This document shows positions 17,558 through 25,283 of a stretch of 64,000 nucleotides of DNA, in pieces (position 1 is the stretch's first letter; each line of letters begins with the position of its first letter). The notes beneath the pieces were generated by a model, which had not been told where the DNA came from, made no database searches, and saw only the letters and a list, made by a program, of their open reading frames with translations. The stretch is from Mycobacterium shimoidei (GTDB lineage: Bacteria > Actinomycetota > Actinomycetes > Mycobacteriales > Mycobacteriaceae). The stretch covers positions 29,380-93,379 of the forward strand of contig LQPU01000004.1 in NCBI GenBank assembly GCA_002101905.1. Reading direction: 5' to 3'. Position numbers and translations under genes: made by a program.

Positions 17558-19333
17558 TCACCCGGTGCCAGTGCCGACCGGCGGCCCGGAGCACTCGACG
17601 AGCCGATGCGCCGCCTCGAACAGCAGCGCATGCACAAACGCCTGCGGCAGGTTTCCGCGTAGTTGCCGCTGGGTCACGTCGAATTCCTCGGTGAAGAGCC
17701 CGGGAGGGCCGCAAGCCGTACGGTTGCGCTCGAACCATCGCACAGCGGCCAGGTCGTTACCCTGCTGATGGTCTGCCAGCGCCATCAGGAATCCGCACAG
17801 TAAGAAGGCGCCTTCGGCCTCACCCAACGGCCGCTCGTCCGGCTGAAACCGATATACGAACCCGTCCCGGCCCAAGTCCGCACGCACCGCTTCGAGTGTG
17901 GCGATGCTGCGCGGATCGCCGGTCGGCAGCCCTCCACGGATCGACGGCGTCAGCAGCGCCGCGTCGACGCGCGGATCATCCGGTGCCCGTTGCCATCTGC
18001 CGCTTGGATGCAGGCAATCGGAATCGACGTCGGTGATCAACCTGTCCGCCAGGTGATGCCACTGGGCGCCTTGGCGGGCGGGTGCGACGTCACCGATCCG
18101 CCGCAATCCCGCCGCGCAGATCAGCCGTGAGTGCGCCCAGCGCCGGTCATCCACCTCCCAGATCCCGGCGTCCGGCTCACGCCAGCGGTTTTCGATCGCA
18201 TCGACCAAAGTTTCCACAGCACGCCAATGTTCGGTGTCCAGGCGATCCAAGCGGGCACTTGCGGCCAGCAGCAGCAGCGCTTCACCGAACGCGTCGAGCT
18301 GGAACTGGTCGGTCACCCAATTGCCGGTCTTGACCGCGGCGCCGGGATAGCCCGGCAGGTCGAGATCTTGCTCTTTGGGCGGTGCACTGCCGGTGACGCA
18401 GTAAGCCGGCTTGAGCCGGGGGCCATCGGTGAGCACCCGCTCGCTGACGAAGCGCACCGCATCGTCAAGCAACGGCAGCGCCCCGGCCACGGCGACGGCC
18501 TGCCCGGCGTAGCACTGATCGCGAATCCAGCAATAGCGATAGTCGTAGTTGCGCCCTTGCTCGGCTCGTTCCGGCAGCGACATCGTCGCCGCCGCGACCA
18601 TCCCGCCACTGCTGCTCGTCAGGCCGCGCAACACCGCATAGGCCGTTTGGGTGTCGTCGTCGGCGATCGTGCCGGAAACCGTGGGAACCGCCTGTGCCCA
18701 AGCGCTTTCGGTGGTACGCCAGGCATCGTTGGGCCGTATCGCGTCGGAGGGTAACTCGCGGTCGGAAAGCTCCAAGACCAAGTCGTGGTCGTGCCCCGGG
18801 GCGACGTCGATGATCATCTGCAGCGATCCGTCGTCGCCGCGCTGCGCCTTTGTCGCACCTGCCCAACGGAATCGGTGGGGGCCGCTGCGTCCGGTCCACA
18901 CGCCGTCGTCGCAGGACAGATCGTGCATACGTTCGGTGCCGAACTGCGCACGGACGTCGAGCATGACGCGCATGCGCATCGTCTCGTCGAGTGCCCGGAT
19001 GCGGCGCAGTATCACGGCGATGTGTGGATCACCCGGAAAGGCCAAAGCCTCACGGCATTCCACGATCCCGCCGGTGGTCACCCAGCGCGAACGCCAGATC
19101 AGCGACCCCTTCTCGTAGTGGCCGCCCCACACGTAGCTCGGGTGGTGCGGCGCCACGCCGTAGACACCGCCGCCGCCGAGCAGGCTTGCGAACACCGCGG
19201 GGCTGTCCCAGCTCGGCATGCACATCCAGCAGCAGTCGCCGCGCGGCCCGACGACGATGCCCCGCTCGCCGTCGGCGAGCAACGCGTACTCGCGAAGTAT
19301 GTGCGGCGGAACCTGGTCAGCCACTTCTACCAT
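17558..19333 (-). CDS. GH15 glycosidase (glucoamylase or trehalase type)
   Basis: The 591-residue protein has the bacterial GH15 layout: an N-terminal beta-sandwich (GIVVGPRGDCCWMCMPSWDS) and an (alpha/alpha)6 barrel. The barrel carries NYDYRYCWIRDQ at 262-273, the general acid Glu393 in DAGIWEVDDRR and a second acidic site in LFTEEFD near residue 555. Mycobacterial members include a trehalase (Rv2402), and glucoamylase activity is the other option; the sequence does not decide. No signal peptide, so it acts in the cytosol on trehalose or glycogen-like sugars. The start ATG is at 19333. Confidence 0.85.
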   Translation of the reverse strand: MVEVADQVPPHILREYALLADGERGIVVGPRGDCCWMCMPSWDSPAVFASLLGGGGVYGVAPHHPSYVWGGHYEKGSLIWRSRWVTTGGIVECREALAFPGDPHIAVILRRIRALDETMRMRVMLDVRAQFGTERMHDLSCDDGVWTGRSGPHRFRWAGATKAQRGDDGSLQMIIDVAPGHDHDLVLELSDRELPSDAIRPNDAWRTTESAWAQAVPTVSGTIADDDTQTAYAVLRGLTSSSGGMVAAATMSLPERAEQGRNYDYRYCWIRDQCYAGQAVAVAGALPLLDDAVRFVSERVLTDGPRLKPAYCVTGSAPPKEQDLDLPGYPGAAVKTGNWVTDQFQLDAFGEALLLLAASARLDRLDTEHWRAVETLVDAIENRWREPDAGIWEVDDRRWAHSRLICAAGLRRIGDVAPARQGAQWHHLADRLITDVDSDCLHPSGRWQRAPDDPRVDAALLTPSIRGGLPTGDPRSIATLEAVRADLGRDGFVYRFQPDERPLGEAEGAFLLCGFLMALADHQQGNDLAAVRWFERNRTACGPPGLFTEEFDVTQRQLRGNLPQAFVHALLFEAAHRLVECSGPPVGTGTG

Positions 19334-19375
19334 CGTTGCGGCATACCCCGATCGGGTTGCGGGTAGTCACCGGGC

Positions 19376-20488
19376 ATGACTGCGCGCGCCGGCTCAGCGA
19401 TCCCCGTCGAATCCGTCGACGTCGCGGCGTACTCGATCCCCACCGATGCCCCGGAATCCGACGGCACCCTGACCTGGGACTCGACCACCTTGGTGCTGGT
19501 GAGCGTGCACGCCGGCGGCAAGACCGGCACCGGATACACCTACGGCGGCACCGCCATCACGACAGTGGTGACCGACAAGTTGGCGGACGTCATCACCGGC
19601 GGTGACGCCCTGCAGCCGCCCGCGCGCTGGGCCGAGATGCAGCACGCCGTGCGCAATATGGGCAAGCCTGGCACGGTGGCCTACGCGATTTCGGCGGTCG
19701 ACATCGCATTGTGGGATCTGCACGCCCGGTTGCTCGACGAACCGCTGGTGGTCGCGCTCGGCGCGGTGCATGACGCGACACCGATCTACGGCAGCGGCGG
19801 ATTCACCTCCTACGACAATGACACCCTGCGCAAGCAGCTCTGCGGCTGGGTCGACGCCGGCATCCCCCGGGTCAAGATGAAGGTCGGCCGCGACCCGGAT
19901 GCCGACATCGAACGGGTGGACGCCGCCCGGTCAGCGATCGGCGAAGACGTGGAGTTGTTCGTCGACGCCAACGGGGCTTACACCCGCAAGCAGGCGCTGC
20001 TGTGGGCGCGGCGCTACGCCGAATACGACGTGCGATGGTTCGAAGAACCGGTGAGTTCTGACGATCTCGACGGCCTGCATCAACTCTGCGAGCACGGGCC
20101 CGCCGGAATGGACATCGCCGCCGGCGAGTACGGCTACCACCTGCCGTATTTCCATCAGATGCTGGCCGCGCGTGCGGTGGACTGCCTGCAGGCCGACGTC
20201 ACTCGTGCGCTGGGTATCACCGGAGTTCTCAAGGTCGCCGCATTATGCGACGCGCGCGGGATGGACCTGTCGTTGCATTGCGCGCCGCAGATCAGTTGCC
20301 AGGTCGGCACCGCGGTGTGGCACCAACGGCATCTGGAGTATTTCCACGACCACGTGCGTATCGAGCGGCTGGCCTTCGACGGCACCATCGATCCCGAACC
20401 GGGTGGCCTCCTGCGTCCGGACCGCACGGCACCGGGCCATGGGTTGACCGTCAAACATGCTGACCTAGAGCAGTTCCGGGTGGCCTGA
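19376..20488 (+). CDS. Enolase-superfamily (mandelate racemase/muconate lactonizing type) enzyme
   Basis: The 370-residue protein has the superfamily catalytic set: Lys167-x-Lys169 (VKMKVG), Mg2+ ligands Asp197 (FVDANGAY), Glu223 (WFEEPV) and Glu251 (AAGEYG), then Asp274 and His301 (LHCAPQ). The KxK plus Asp/His pattern fits acid-sugar dehydratases or racemases more than MLE. The substrate cannot be read from the sequence. The ATG is 42 bp from the divergent GH15 start, so the two may share a control region and act in sugar metabolism; this is inference. Confidence 0.82.
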   Translation: MTARAGSAIPVESVDVAAYSIPTDAPESDGTLTWDSTTLVLVSVHAGGKTGTGYTYGGTAITTVVTDKLADVITGGDALQPPARWAEMQHAVRNMGKPGTVAYAISAVDIALWDLHARLLDEPLVVALGAVHDATPIYGSGGFTSYDNDTLRKQLCGWVDAGIPRVKMKVGRDPDADIERVDAARSAIGEDVELFVDANGAYTRKQALLWARRYAEYDVRWFEEPVSSDDLDGLHQLCEHGPAGMDIAAGEYGYHLPYFHQMLAARAVDCLQADVTRALGITGVLKVAALCDARGMDLSLHCAPQISCQVGTAVWHQRHLEYFHDHVRIERLAFDGTIDPEPGGLLRPDRTAPGHGLTVKHADLEQFRVA

Positions 20489-20490
20489 GG

Positions 20491-20584
20491 GTGAATCCTT
20501 GGCGCCGAGTGTGATCGTATGGCGGGGTTTTCGCGGGCAGGCTCAAGCCATGGCTTCACTCTGGACGCCCCCGGTTCACACTCG
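20491..20584. repeat. Dispersed intergenic element, copy 1 (GGCGCCGAGTGTGA type)
   Basis: GTGAATCCTTGGCGCCGAGT at the left end and TTCACACTCG at 20575-20584 form partial terminal inverted repeats. The left third (GTGAATCNTTGGCGCCNAGT, then a GCGGG-TTTCG core) closely matches a second element at 52145-52244. It lies between the enolase-superfamily gene and the proline-rich gene. Short elements of this kind recur, as I recall, in mycobacterial intergenic DNA; no transposase is present. Confidence 0.6.
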
Positions 20585-20694
20585 ATCTCATAAGGCCTTC
20601 ACAGCTGGCACTCATCGAGGCGCCGTAACGTCGCTTGTGATTAGCCCGACGAAGTAAACAAGTACTCGGTCTTGAGAACTTTGGAGGCGCCGCG

Positions 20695-22374
20695 ATGGAC
20701 ATCGTTCTCGGGGTGTCGCTGGCGCCGACGACGATTCGCCTGGTCTTGGTCGAGGGCGAAAACGCCGATGGTGTCACGGTCGAGGAAGACGATTTCGACG
20801 TCGCGAACGACGAGGCACCGACCGTCAGTGCCGCGGATCAGGTGATCGCGGCCATCCTCGGCACTCGGGAAGGCGCTGCCGCGAGTGGTCACCAGTTGGC
20901 GTCGACCGGGGTGACGTGGACCGATCCCACCGATGCCGCGGCGCTGCGTGATGCGCTGGCGGCCCACAAGGTTGAGAACGTCATGCTGGTCTCGGCGTTC
21001 TTGGCCTCGGCCGCCCTGGCCCAAAGTGTCGGCAACGCGCTCGGTTACGAGCACACCGCGATGCTTTTCGTCGAACCGGACACCGCGACGCTGGGTGTTG
21101 TCGATGGTCGTGACGGCTCGGTCAGCGACGTGTACCGCCGGCCGCTGCGCGGCGACAACCTGGTGGCTGAGCTCGCGACGATGATCAGCGACTTGGACAA
21201 TGTGGGGACTCGCCCTGACGGCCTGTTCATGGTTGGCTGCGGTGTCGACGTCGCGGCTATCAAGCCGGCCCTGGAGGCGACCATCGGGCTGCGGATCAAC
21301 GCAGCCGAGGAACCCGAGACGGCGCTGGCCCGCGGCGCGGCGCTGGCGTCGGCCAATGCGCCGTTGTTCGCGTCGTCCACAGCGGCGTTGGCCTACGCGC
21401 AGGATCCCGGCACCGGCCAGGTAACCCCCGGCGCCGTCGTATCCGGCTACCTCGAGGGGGATTCGGCAGACGACGACGCTGAAAGTGAGGTCGTGTCCGA
21501 GGATGGCGACCTCGACGAGACGGGGCCTGCACGCAGGCCGATGCTGTTGATCGGCAGCATGCTGGCCGTGGTTTTCGTCACCGCGGCGCTGGCGCTGGAG
21601 GTGGCGCTGACGCTGGGAATCCGCCCGGCGGCCGTCGGGCTGCTGCCCATGCCGGTTCAGCGCCTGCTCATCCCGACCGAGGAGGCTCCTGTTCCTCCGG
21701 TCTCGGCCCCCACGCCGCCGGCGATTCACATGACCGCACCCGCGGCACCGCCACCAGCTCCGCCGGTTCAGGTCGCCGCGCCGCAGTTGCCCGCCGCGCC
21801 GGCTCCTGTCCCGCCACCACCCGCGGCACCGCCACCGGTTCCGGTTCCCGCCGCACCAGTGCCCGCACCTGTTCCTGTACCGATCCCGATCCACGTGCCG
21901 ATTCCCGGACCCGTGGGCGAGCCGGTTCGACAGCCGCCGGTGCATATTCCCCAGCCACCTGCACATGTCCCCCACCCACCGGCGCACGCGCCCACACCCC
22001 CGGCCCAGGCACCAAGGCCCCCGATACACCTGCCCACACCGCCGGCCCAGGCACCCAAACCACCCATCGACCTACCCACACCCCCGGCCCAGGCACCAAG
22101 GCCCCCGATACACCTGCCCACACCGCCGGTCCAGGCACCAAGGCCGCCCGTCGATCTGCCGACGCCTCGACCGCCGCTCAACCTGCCTGCGCCGAGGCCC
22201 CCGATCCAGTTGCCGGCTCCGCGGCCGCCCACGATGCCGTCCCCTCAGATGCCGCAGATACCTGCGATGCCGCGACTGCCGTCGATGCCGGCTCCGGCGG
22301 CGCCGCGAATGCCGTCGATGCCGGCTCCGGCACTGCCGCACTTCAAACTGCCGATGCCGTCATTCCATTTCTGA
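20695..22374 (+). CDS. Membrane protein with actin-like N-domain and proline-rich repeat tail
   Basis: Residues 1-230 look like the mycobacterial ASKHA-type domain (DIVLGVSLAPTTIRLVLVEG, then LGVVDGRDGSVSDVYRR), as in remembered DUF7159 proteins. One transmembrane helix follows at about 285-305 (MLLIGSMLAVVFVTAALAL). The rest, residues 320-559, is almost pure proline-rich sequence with four 14-residue repeats (PTPPAQAPRPPIHL type), probably extracellular and in the wall. GGAGGC precedes the ATG. The function is unknown; a wall-spanning or interaction role is inferred. A long open frame on the opposite strand is a by-product of the codon bias. Confidence 0.8.
   Translation: MDIVLGVSLAPTTIRLVLVEGENADGVTVEEDDFDVANDEAPTVSAADQVIAAILGTREGAAASGHQLASTGVTWTDPTDAAALRDALAAHKVENVMLVSAFLASAALAQSVGNALGYEHTAMLFVEPDTATLGVVDGRDGSVSDVYRRPLRGDNLVAELATMISDLDNVGTRPDGLFMVGCGVDVAAIKPALEATIGLRINAAEEPETALARGAALASANAPLFASSTAALAYAQDPGTGQVTPGAVVSGYLEGDSADDDAESEVVSEDGDLDETGPARRPMLLIGSMLAVVFVTAALALEVALTLGIRPAAVGLLPMPVQRLLIPTEEAPVPPVSAPTPPAIHMTAPAAPPPAPPVQVAAPQLPAAPAPVPPPPAAPPPVPVPAAPVPAPVPVPIPIHVPIPGPVGEPVRQPPVHIPQPPAHVPHPPAHAPTPPAQAPRPPIHLPTPPAQAPKPPIDLPTPPAQAPRPPIHLPTPPVQAPRPPVDLPTPRPPLNLPAPRPPIQLPAPRPPTMPSPQMPQIPAMPRLPSMPAPAAPRMPSMPAPALPHFKLPMPSFHF
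21991..22158 (+). repeat. 42-bp tandem repeat, four units, in the proline-rich gene
   Basis: Units run 21991-22032, 22033-22074, 22075-22116 and 22117-22158. They encode PTPPAQAPRPPIHL, PTPPAQAPKPPIDL, PTPPAQAPRPPIHL and PTPPVQAPRPPVDL. Units 1 and 3 are nearly identical, so an 84-bp dimer has been duplicated. The period is a multiple of 3, so copy number could change without breaking the gene. Confidence 0.85.
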
Positions 22375-22407
22375 ATATGGGTTCGGGCCGACGGCCGACT
22401 GCGTTGA

Positions 22408-22482
22408 TGGTGGTCCCGACTGGGATCGAACCAGCGACCTTCCGCGTGTGAGGCGGACGCTCTCCCGCTGAGCTACAGGACC
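22408..22482 (-). tRNA. tRNA-Val (anticodon CAC)
   Basis: On the minus strand the cloverleaf starts GGTCCTG with D-arm AGCTCAGCGGGAGAGC. The anticodon loop is CTCACAC, giving anticodon CAC, and the T-arm is CTGGTTCGATCCCAG. The acceptor ends GGGACCA and CCA is encoded. The 3' end is 33 bp from the end of the proline-rich gene. Confidence 0.95.
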
Positions 22483-22650
22483 GGTGCCGAAAGGCGAACG
22501 ACGTCGAACTTAGCACGCATGGGCGTTGCGGGAAGAACGCGTTTGCACCGCCAGAAGTGGGCTTGCCGAATGTGCCGAATAATTTGTGCGGGCCCGCTCA
22601 GGTGGACTATCGTCGTGCTTCGCGACGGGCGACGATCTCGTCCGTGGCTC

Positions 22651-22723
22651 GCGGATGTAGCGCAGTTGGTAGCGCATCACCTTGCCAAGGTGAGGGTCGC
22701 GGGTTCGAATCCCGTCATCCGCT
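22651..22723 (+). tRNA. tRNA-Gly (anticodon GCC)
   Basis: Acceptor arms GCGGATG and CATCCGC pair fully. The anticodon stem-loop CACCT-TGCCA-AGGTG contains GCC and the T-arm is CGGGTTCGAATCCCG. CCA is not encoded. It opens a three-tRNA plus-strand cluster. Confidence 0.95.
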
Positions 22724-22748
22724 CGAAGGTAGCGGTTTCAACCCCAGC

Positions 22749-22819
22749 GGTGGAGTGGCCGAGTGGTGAGGCAACGGCCTGCAAAGCCGTGCACACGGGT
22801 TCGATTCCCGTCTCCACCT
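22749..22819 (+). tRNA. tRNA-Cys (anticodon GCA)
   Basis: Acceptor arms GGTGGAG and CTCCACC pair fully. The anticodon stem-loop is CGGCCTGCAAAGCCG with GCA, and the T-arm is CGGGTTCGATTCCCG. CCA is not encoded. It is 25 bp after tRNA-Gly. Confidence 0.95.
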
Positions 22820-22835
22820 CAATTTTCTGACCTAG

Positions 22836-22910
22836 GCGCGGTTAGCTCAGCGGGAGAGCGCTTCCCTGACACGGAAGAGGTCGCTGGTTCAATCCCAGTA
22901 CCGCGCACCA
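22836..22910 (+). tRNA. tRNA-Val (anticodon GAC)
   Basis: Acceptor arms GCGCGGT and ACCGCGC pair fully and CCA is encoded. The anticodon loop CTGACAC gives GAC. The T-arm is CTGGTTCAATCCCAG. It ends the plus-strand cluster, 16 bp after tRNA-Cys. Confidence 0.95.
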
Positions 22911-23001
22911 TTTCCCCGCTGGACCCGAAAGCTTTTGTTCCGGCGGTGATTTCGACGTTGCGGGTCGCCCCGTCGCAGGCTAGCAGCCGGAAATCACCGG
23001 G

Positions 23002-23280
23002 TTAGCCGTGCGGCGCCTCAGAGATCTTGCTGTCCGGTTTCCCGACCGTTTGGCAATAGGTCGATACCGAAACGCGCGTTGCGGAGATCTCCAGATTGCT
23101 AGGTTCAGCGCCGCTCTTGTCCTTGAGCATCTTGCTGATCTCCGAGTCTTGCTTCTTCTCGTCCTGCGTGGTGAAGTCCTTGCATTTCGTGTCGCCACCG
23201 GTGTTGACGACCTCTGAAGCAGAGCATCCGCTGAACAGCAACATGGCGATCGCGATCGCCGCAGGTGCAATTGGCTTCAT
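23002..23280 (-). CDS. Small lipoprotein, HdeA-like
   Basis: The 92-residue product begins MKPIAPAAIAIAMLLFSGC, a signal peptide with lipobox (FSGC), so it should be lipid-anchored. The mature part has two spaced cysteines, KCKDF and STYC, around a helical core rich in Asp/Lys. The spacing resembles the HdeA-like family found in many mycobacteria. HdeA is an acid-stress chaperone in enterobacteria; whether the mycobacterial versions do this is not known to me. GAGGAAAGG precedes the ATG. It is a single gene just after the tRNA cluster. Confidence 0.7.
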   Translation of the reverse strand: MKPIAPAAIAIAMLLFSGCSASEVVNTGGDTKCKDFTTQDEKKQDSEISKMLKDKSGAEPSNLEISATRVSVSTYCQTVGKPDSKISEAPHG

Positions 23281-23451
23281 CGTGGGCCTTTCCTCGTCGA
23301 TGTGGTAGTACCTGTACACCACGAGGACGGACTTTAAACACATCCCTCGATCGAAATGGGCTTTCGCGCCGAAAGATGGCCGAGCCAAACCAATTGCGGG
23401 ATCGGGTTGCCAGAATGCACCGTCCGGCGAGAGCGCCCGCACTCGTGGACA

Positions 23452-23782
23452 ATGCAATCGACGAGGCAAGTAATCGCACTAGCCGGAATGATCGCCGTGA
23501 TCGGCCTGGCTGCGCCCGCGCACGCCGACCCTTCTGGCGAGGATGCAACCTTTCTGGACGCCCTCGACAACGCCGGGATCACCTAAAAACCCCGAGGGCC
23601 CGATCGCCGACGGCAAAGCGATGTGCACAATGCTCGACGGTGGCAAGAGCGGGCCAGACATCGTCACGCACTTGACCCAATCCAACCTTGGATTCGCGCC
23701 GCGGGAGGCCGCGAAATTTTTGATGCTGGCGACCGTCACCTACTGCCCCAAGTACCCGCAAGTGGCTGAGGTCAGCAAGTAG
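23452..23782 (+). pseudogene. DUF732 secreted protein broken by a frameshift
   Basis: The first half (from ATG 23452) has a signal peptide IALAGMIAVIGLAAPAHADP and the DUF732 opening FLDALDNAGIT, then meets TAA at 23583. The family continues here with YKNP. The continuation NPEGPIADGKAM...CTMLDGGKSG...AAKFLMLATVTYCPKYP is intact in another frame, ending at 23782. Comparing ACCTAAAAACCCC with the expected codons for TYKNP suggests a 2-bp loss. Family members carry two cysteines, and both are preserved here. It is either a recent pseudogene or a sequencing error. Confidence 0.75.
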
Positions 23783-23788
23783 CTCAAT

Positions 23789-23977
23789 TCAGTTGAAGCC
23801 CGGCGGGCACTCATCGCCGTTGGAATAAAACCCGGTTATCCCATTGGTGCACCACCGCTGCGGCATGGGTTCACGCATACCGTTGGCGACGGCAATGGGG
23901 CCGAAGACGGGTGCCGCCACGGCAGAGGCAAGCAAGGCGGTGCCGATGAAGATGCGAATGCGGTTCCTGATCATCAT
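23789..23977 (-). CDS. Small secreted protein
   Basis: This 62-residue protein has a basic start and hydrophobic core (IRIFIGTALLASAVAAPVFG), then a short mature part with two cysteines (RWCTNG and DECPPGFN). The two cysteines may form a disulfide outside the membrane. The first ATG overlaps the stop of the DUF732 gene by 4 bp, so the two are coupled. I do not recognise the family; many mycobacteria have tiny secreted proteins of this shape. Confidence 0.65.
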   Translation of the reverse strand: MMIRNRIRIFIGTALLASAVAAPVFGPIAVANGMREPMPQRWCTNGITGFYSNGDECPPGFN

Positions 23978-24330
23978 GGTCCCCCACTGGGTGGATTGTT
24001 GTCACTGCCGCCGGGGCCGCTGACGACGTTCAGATGCTGCGGGCAGTAAGCGCTCGCCGCGATCGCGGTGAACTTGGCGGCTCCGGAAACCGTGAACCCT
24101 GGGTTTTCCTCGGTCAGCCTTTTGACCACGTCCAACTCCGGCTGGCCCGAGTCCATCAGTTCACACGCCGTTCTACCGGCCGCCACGGCTTTTTCCGCAT
24201 TCCTGAACGTGATGCCGGCCTTGCCGAGCGCGGTGAGAAACTCAACGTCGATCCCGGCCGGTTCGGCATGCGCCGGTACCGCCAGGCTGGTCAGGGCAGC
24301 GGCAGCCGCCAGCGGCGATAAAAACTTCAT
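23974..24330 (-). CDS. DUF732 secreted protein
   Basis: The 118-residue protein starts MKFLSPLAAAAALTSLAVPAHA with a signal peptide ending at AHA. The mature part is the mycobacterial DUF732 domain: FLTALGKAGITF, ACELMDSGQPELDVVKRL and GFTVSGAAKFTAIAASAYCPQHL, with the two conserved cysteines. The function of the family is unknown. It is intact, in contrast to the frameshifted copy at 23452-23782, which lies on the other strand; the two arose by duplication or belong to the same repeated family. Confidence 0.85.
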   Translation of the reverse strand: MKFLSPLAAAAALTSLAVPAHAEPAGIDVEFLTALGKAGITFRNAEKAVAAGRTACELMDSGQPELDVVKRLTEENPGFTVSGAAKFTAIAASAYCPQHLNVVSGPGGSDNNPPSGGP

Positions 24331-24436
24331 AACTCCATCATCGCCGACCCGCACCGTGTTGTCGCGTTGGCACCGCGGCGCTGCAGGGCGCACCGGATAG
24401 TCTGCGTTTGCGAACAAACACCAGCGGGAGCCACTC

Positions 24437-24916
24437 ATGACCGAACGCATCGAAGTTCAGCGCCACATCGCCGCCCCGGCAGCGGAGATCTTCGGCGTAC
24501 TGTGCGACCCGCACGGACACGTCGCCATCGACTCGTCCGGGATGCTGCAGGACGCCGAAGGCACCCCGGTCGGCGCGGCCGGCGACAGTTTCGTGGTGCA
24601 CATGGACCGCCAGGCGCTCAACGACTTTCCGGAGCTGGGCCGCTACGACGTCACGGTCAGTATTCGCGACTTCGAGCCCGACCGGCTGATCTCCTGGACC
24701 GTACTGGGCCAGATTCGACCGCAGATCGGCCATGTCTACGGCTACCATCTCGAACCCGACGAGAACGGCACGGTTGTGACGTCGTTCTATGACTGGTCGG
24801 AAATCGACGAAAAGTGGCGTGCAGCAGGTATTTTCCCGGTTATTTCTGAACTCGCCCTGCGCGCGACACTGGGCATCTTGGATCGCACCATCCACCGCGG
24901 TTACGCGAAAGGATAG
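24437..24916 (+). CDS. SRPBCC (polyketide cyclase/START-like) protein
   Basis: The 159-residue protein begins TERIEVQRHIAAPAAEIFGVL, the first strand-helix of the SRPBCC fold. It continues with a helix-grip body (YDVTVSIRDFEPDRLISWTVLG, GTVVTSFYDWSEID). Such proteins bind hydrophobic ligands; many mycobacterial members are of unknown use. There is no signal peptide. It stands alone between small secreted-protein genes, with its 3' end 3 bp from the convergent gene. The ligand cannot be inferred. Confidence 0.8.
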   Translation: MTERIEVQRHIAAPAAEIFGVLCDPHGHVAIDSSGMLQDAEGTPVGAAGDSFVVHMDRQALNDFPELGRYDVTVSIRDFEPDRLISWTVLGQIRPQIGHVYGYHLEPDENGTVVTSFYDWSEIDEKWRAAGIFPVISELALRATLGILDRTIHRGYAKG

Positions 24917-24919
24917 GGC

Positions 24920-25189
24920 TCAGATACAGCCGTTGACGCTGACCCGGCGGCGGCCACCGAGGTTGACGCACGCATTGATATCCGGACGGGGCCCGCGGCC
25001 GGGAACGACGACCGGGGGCGGCGGCGCTGCACAGTCGTCCGACGTACACGTGGTGTCCTGACAGTCGGGCTGTGTGTCGTCGCATGCGGCAATGGGCCTC
25101 GGCTCCGACGCGCTGCCGACGACAGCGACGAACGGGAGGCACGACACCGCCAGCAAGTAGGCAACTGCCATAGCCAGTCGTCGAGTCAT
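24920..25189 (-). CDS. Small secreted cysteine-rich protein
   Basis: The 89-residue product from ATG 25189 starts MTRRLAMAVAYLLAVSCLPF, a signal peptide. The mature part contains CDDTQPDCQ, CTSDDCAAPPPP and ends VNGCI, so six cysteines are available for disulfides. A proline-rich linker separates the halves. An in-frame TTG or ATG farther upstream (to 25210) is possible. I do not recognise the family. It is divergent from clpC2, whose operator lies in the spacer. Confidence 0.65.
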   Translation of the reverse strand: MTRRLAMAVAYLLAVSCLPFVAVVGSASEPRPIAACDDTQPDCQDTTCTSDDCAAPPPPVVVPGRGPRPDINACVNLGGRRRVSVNGCI

Positions 25190-25234
25190 CGGCCAAGTGT
25201 AATTCGACACACGTCCAGGGACTGCCGAACAGGC

Positions 25235-25280
25235 GTCAACCTTCAGTTGACGGCACTAGCCTGGTCAACCTAAAGTTGAC
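25235..25280. promoter_or_regulatory. Two perfect GTCAAC-N5-GTTGAC dyads, clpC2 operator
   Basis: GTCAAC-CTTCA-GTTGAC occupies 25235-25251 and GTCAAC-CTAAA-GTTGAC occupies 25264-25280. The arms are identical and perfect, and the sites are 29 bp apart. The second ends 3 bp before the clpC2 ATG, so a bound protein would block initiation. ClpC2 itself carries a helix-turn-helix, and I recall reports of autoregulation for mycobacterial ClpC2, so it is the first candidate to bind here. Confidence 0.8.
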
Positions 25281-25283
25281 GGT

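Noticed and set aside
20641..22029. Long open frame on the minus strand opposite the proline-rich gene
   Set aside because: It arises because proline-rich codons read Gly/Arg on the other strand; there is no start signal, no plausible fold and the plus-strand gene is clearly real.
21991..22158. Regular repeats that could suggest a CRISPR array
   Set aside because: Units are contiguous, in frame and encode a proline-rich motif; there are no spacers and no cas genes.
22408..22910. tRNA cluster as an integration site for an island
   Set aside because: No integrase, no direct repeat of a tRNA 3' end and no phage genes nearby.
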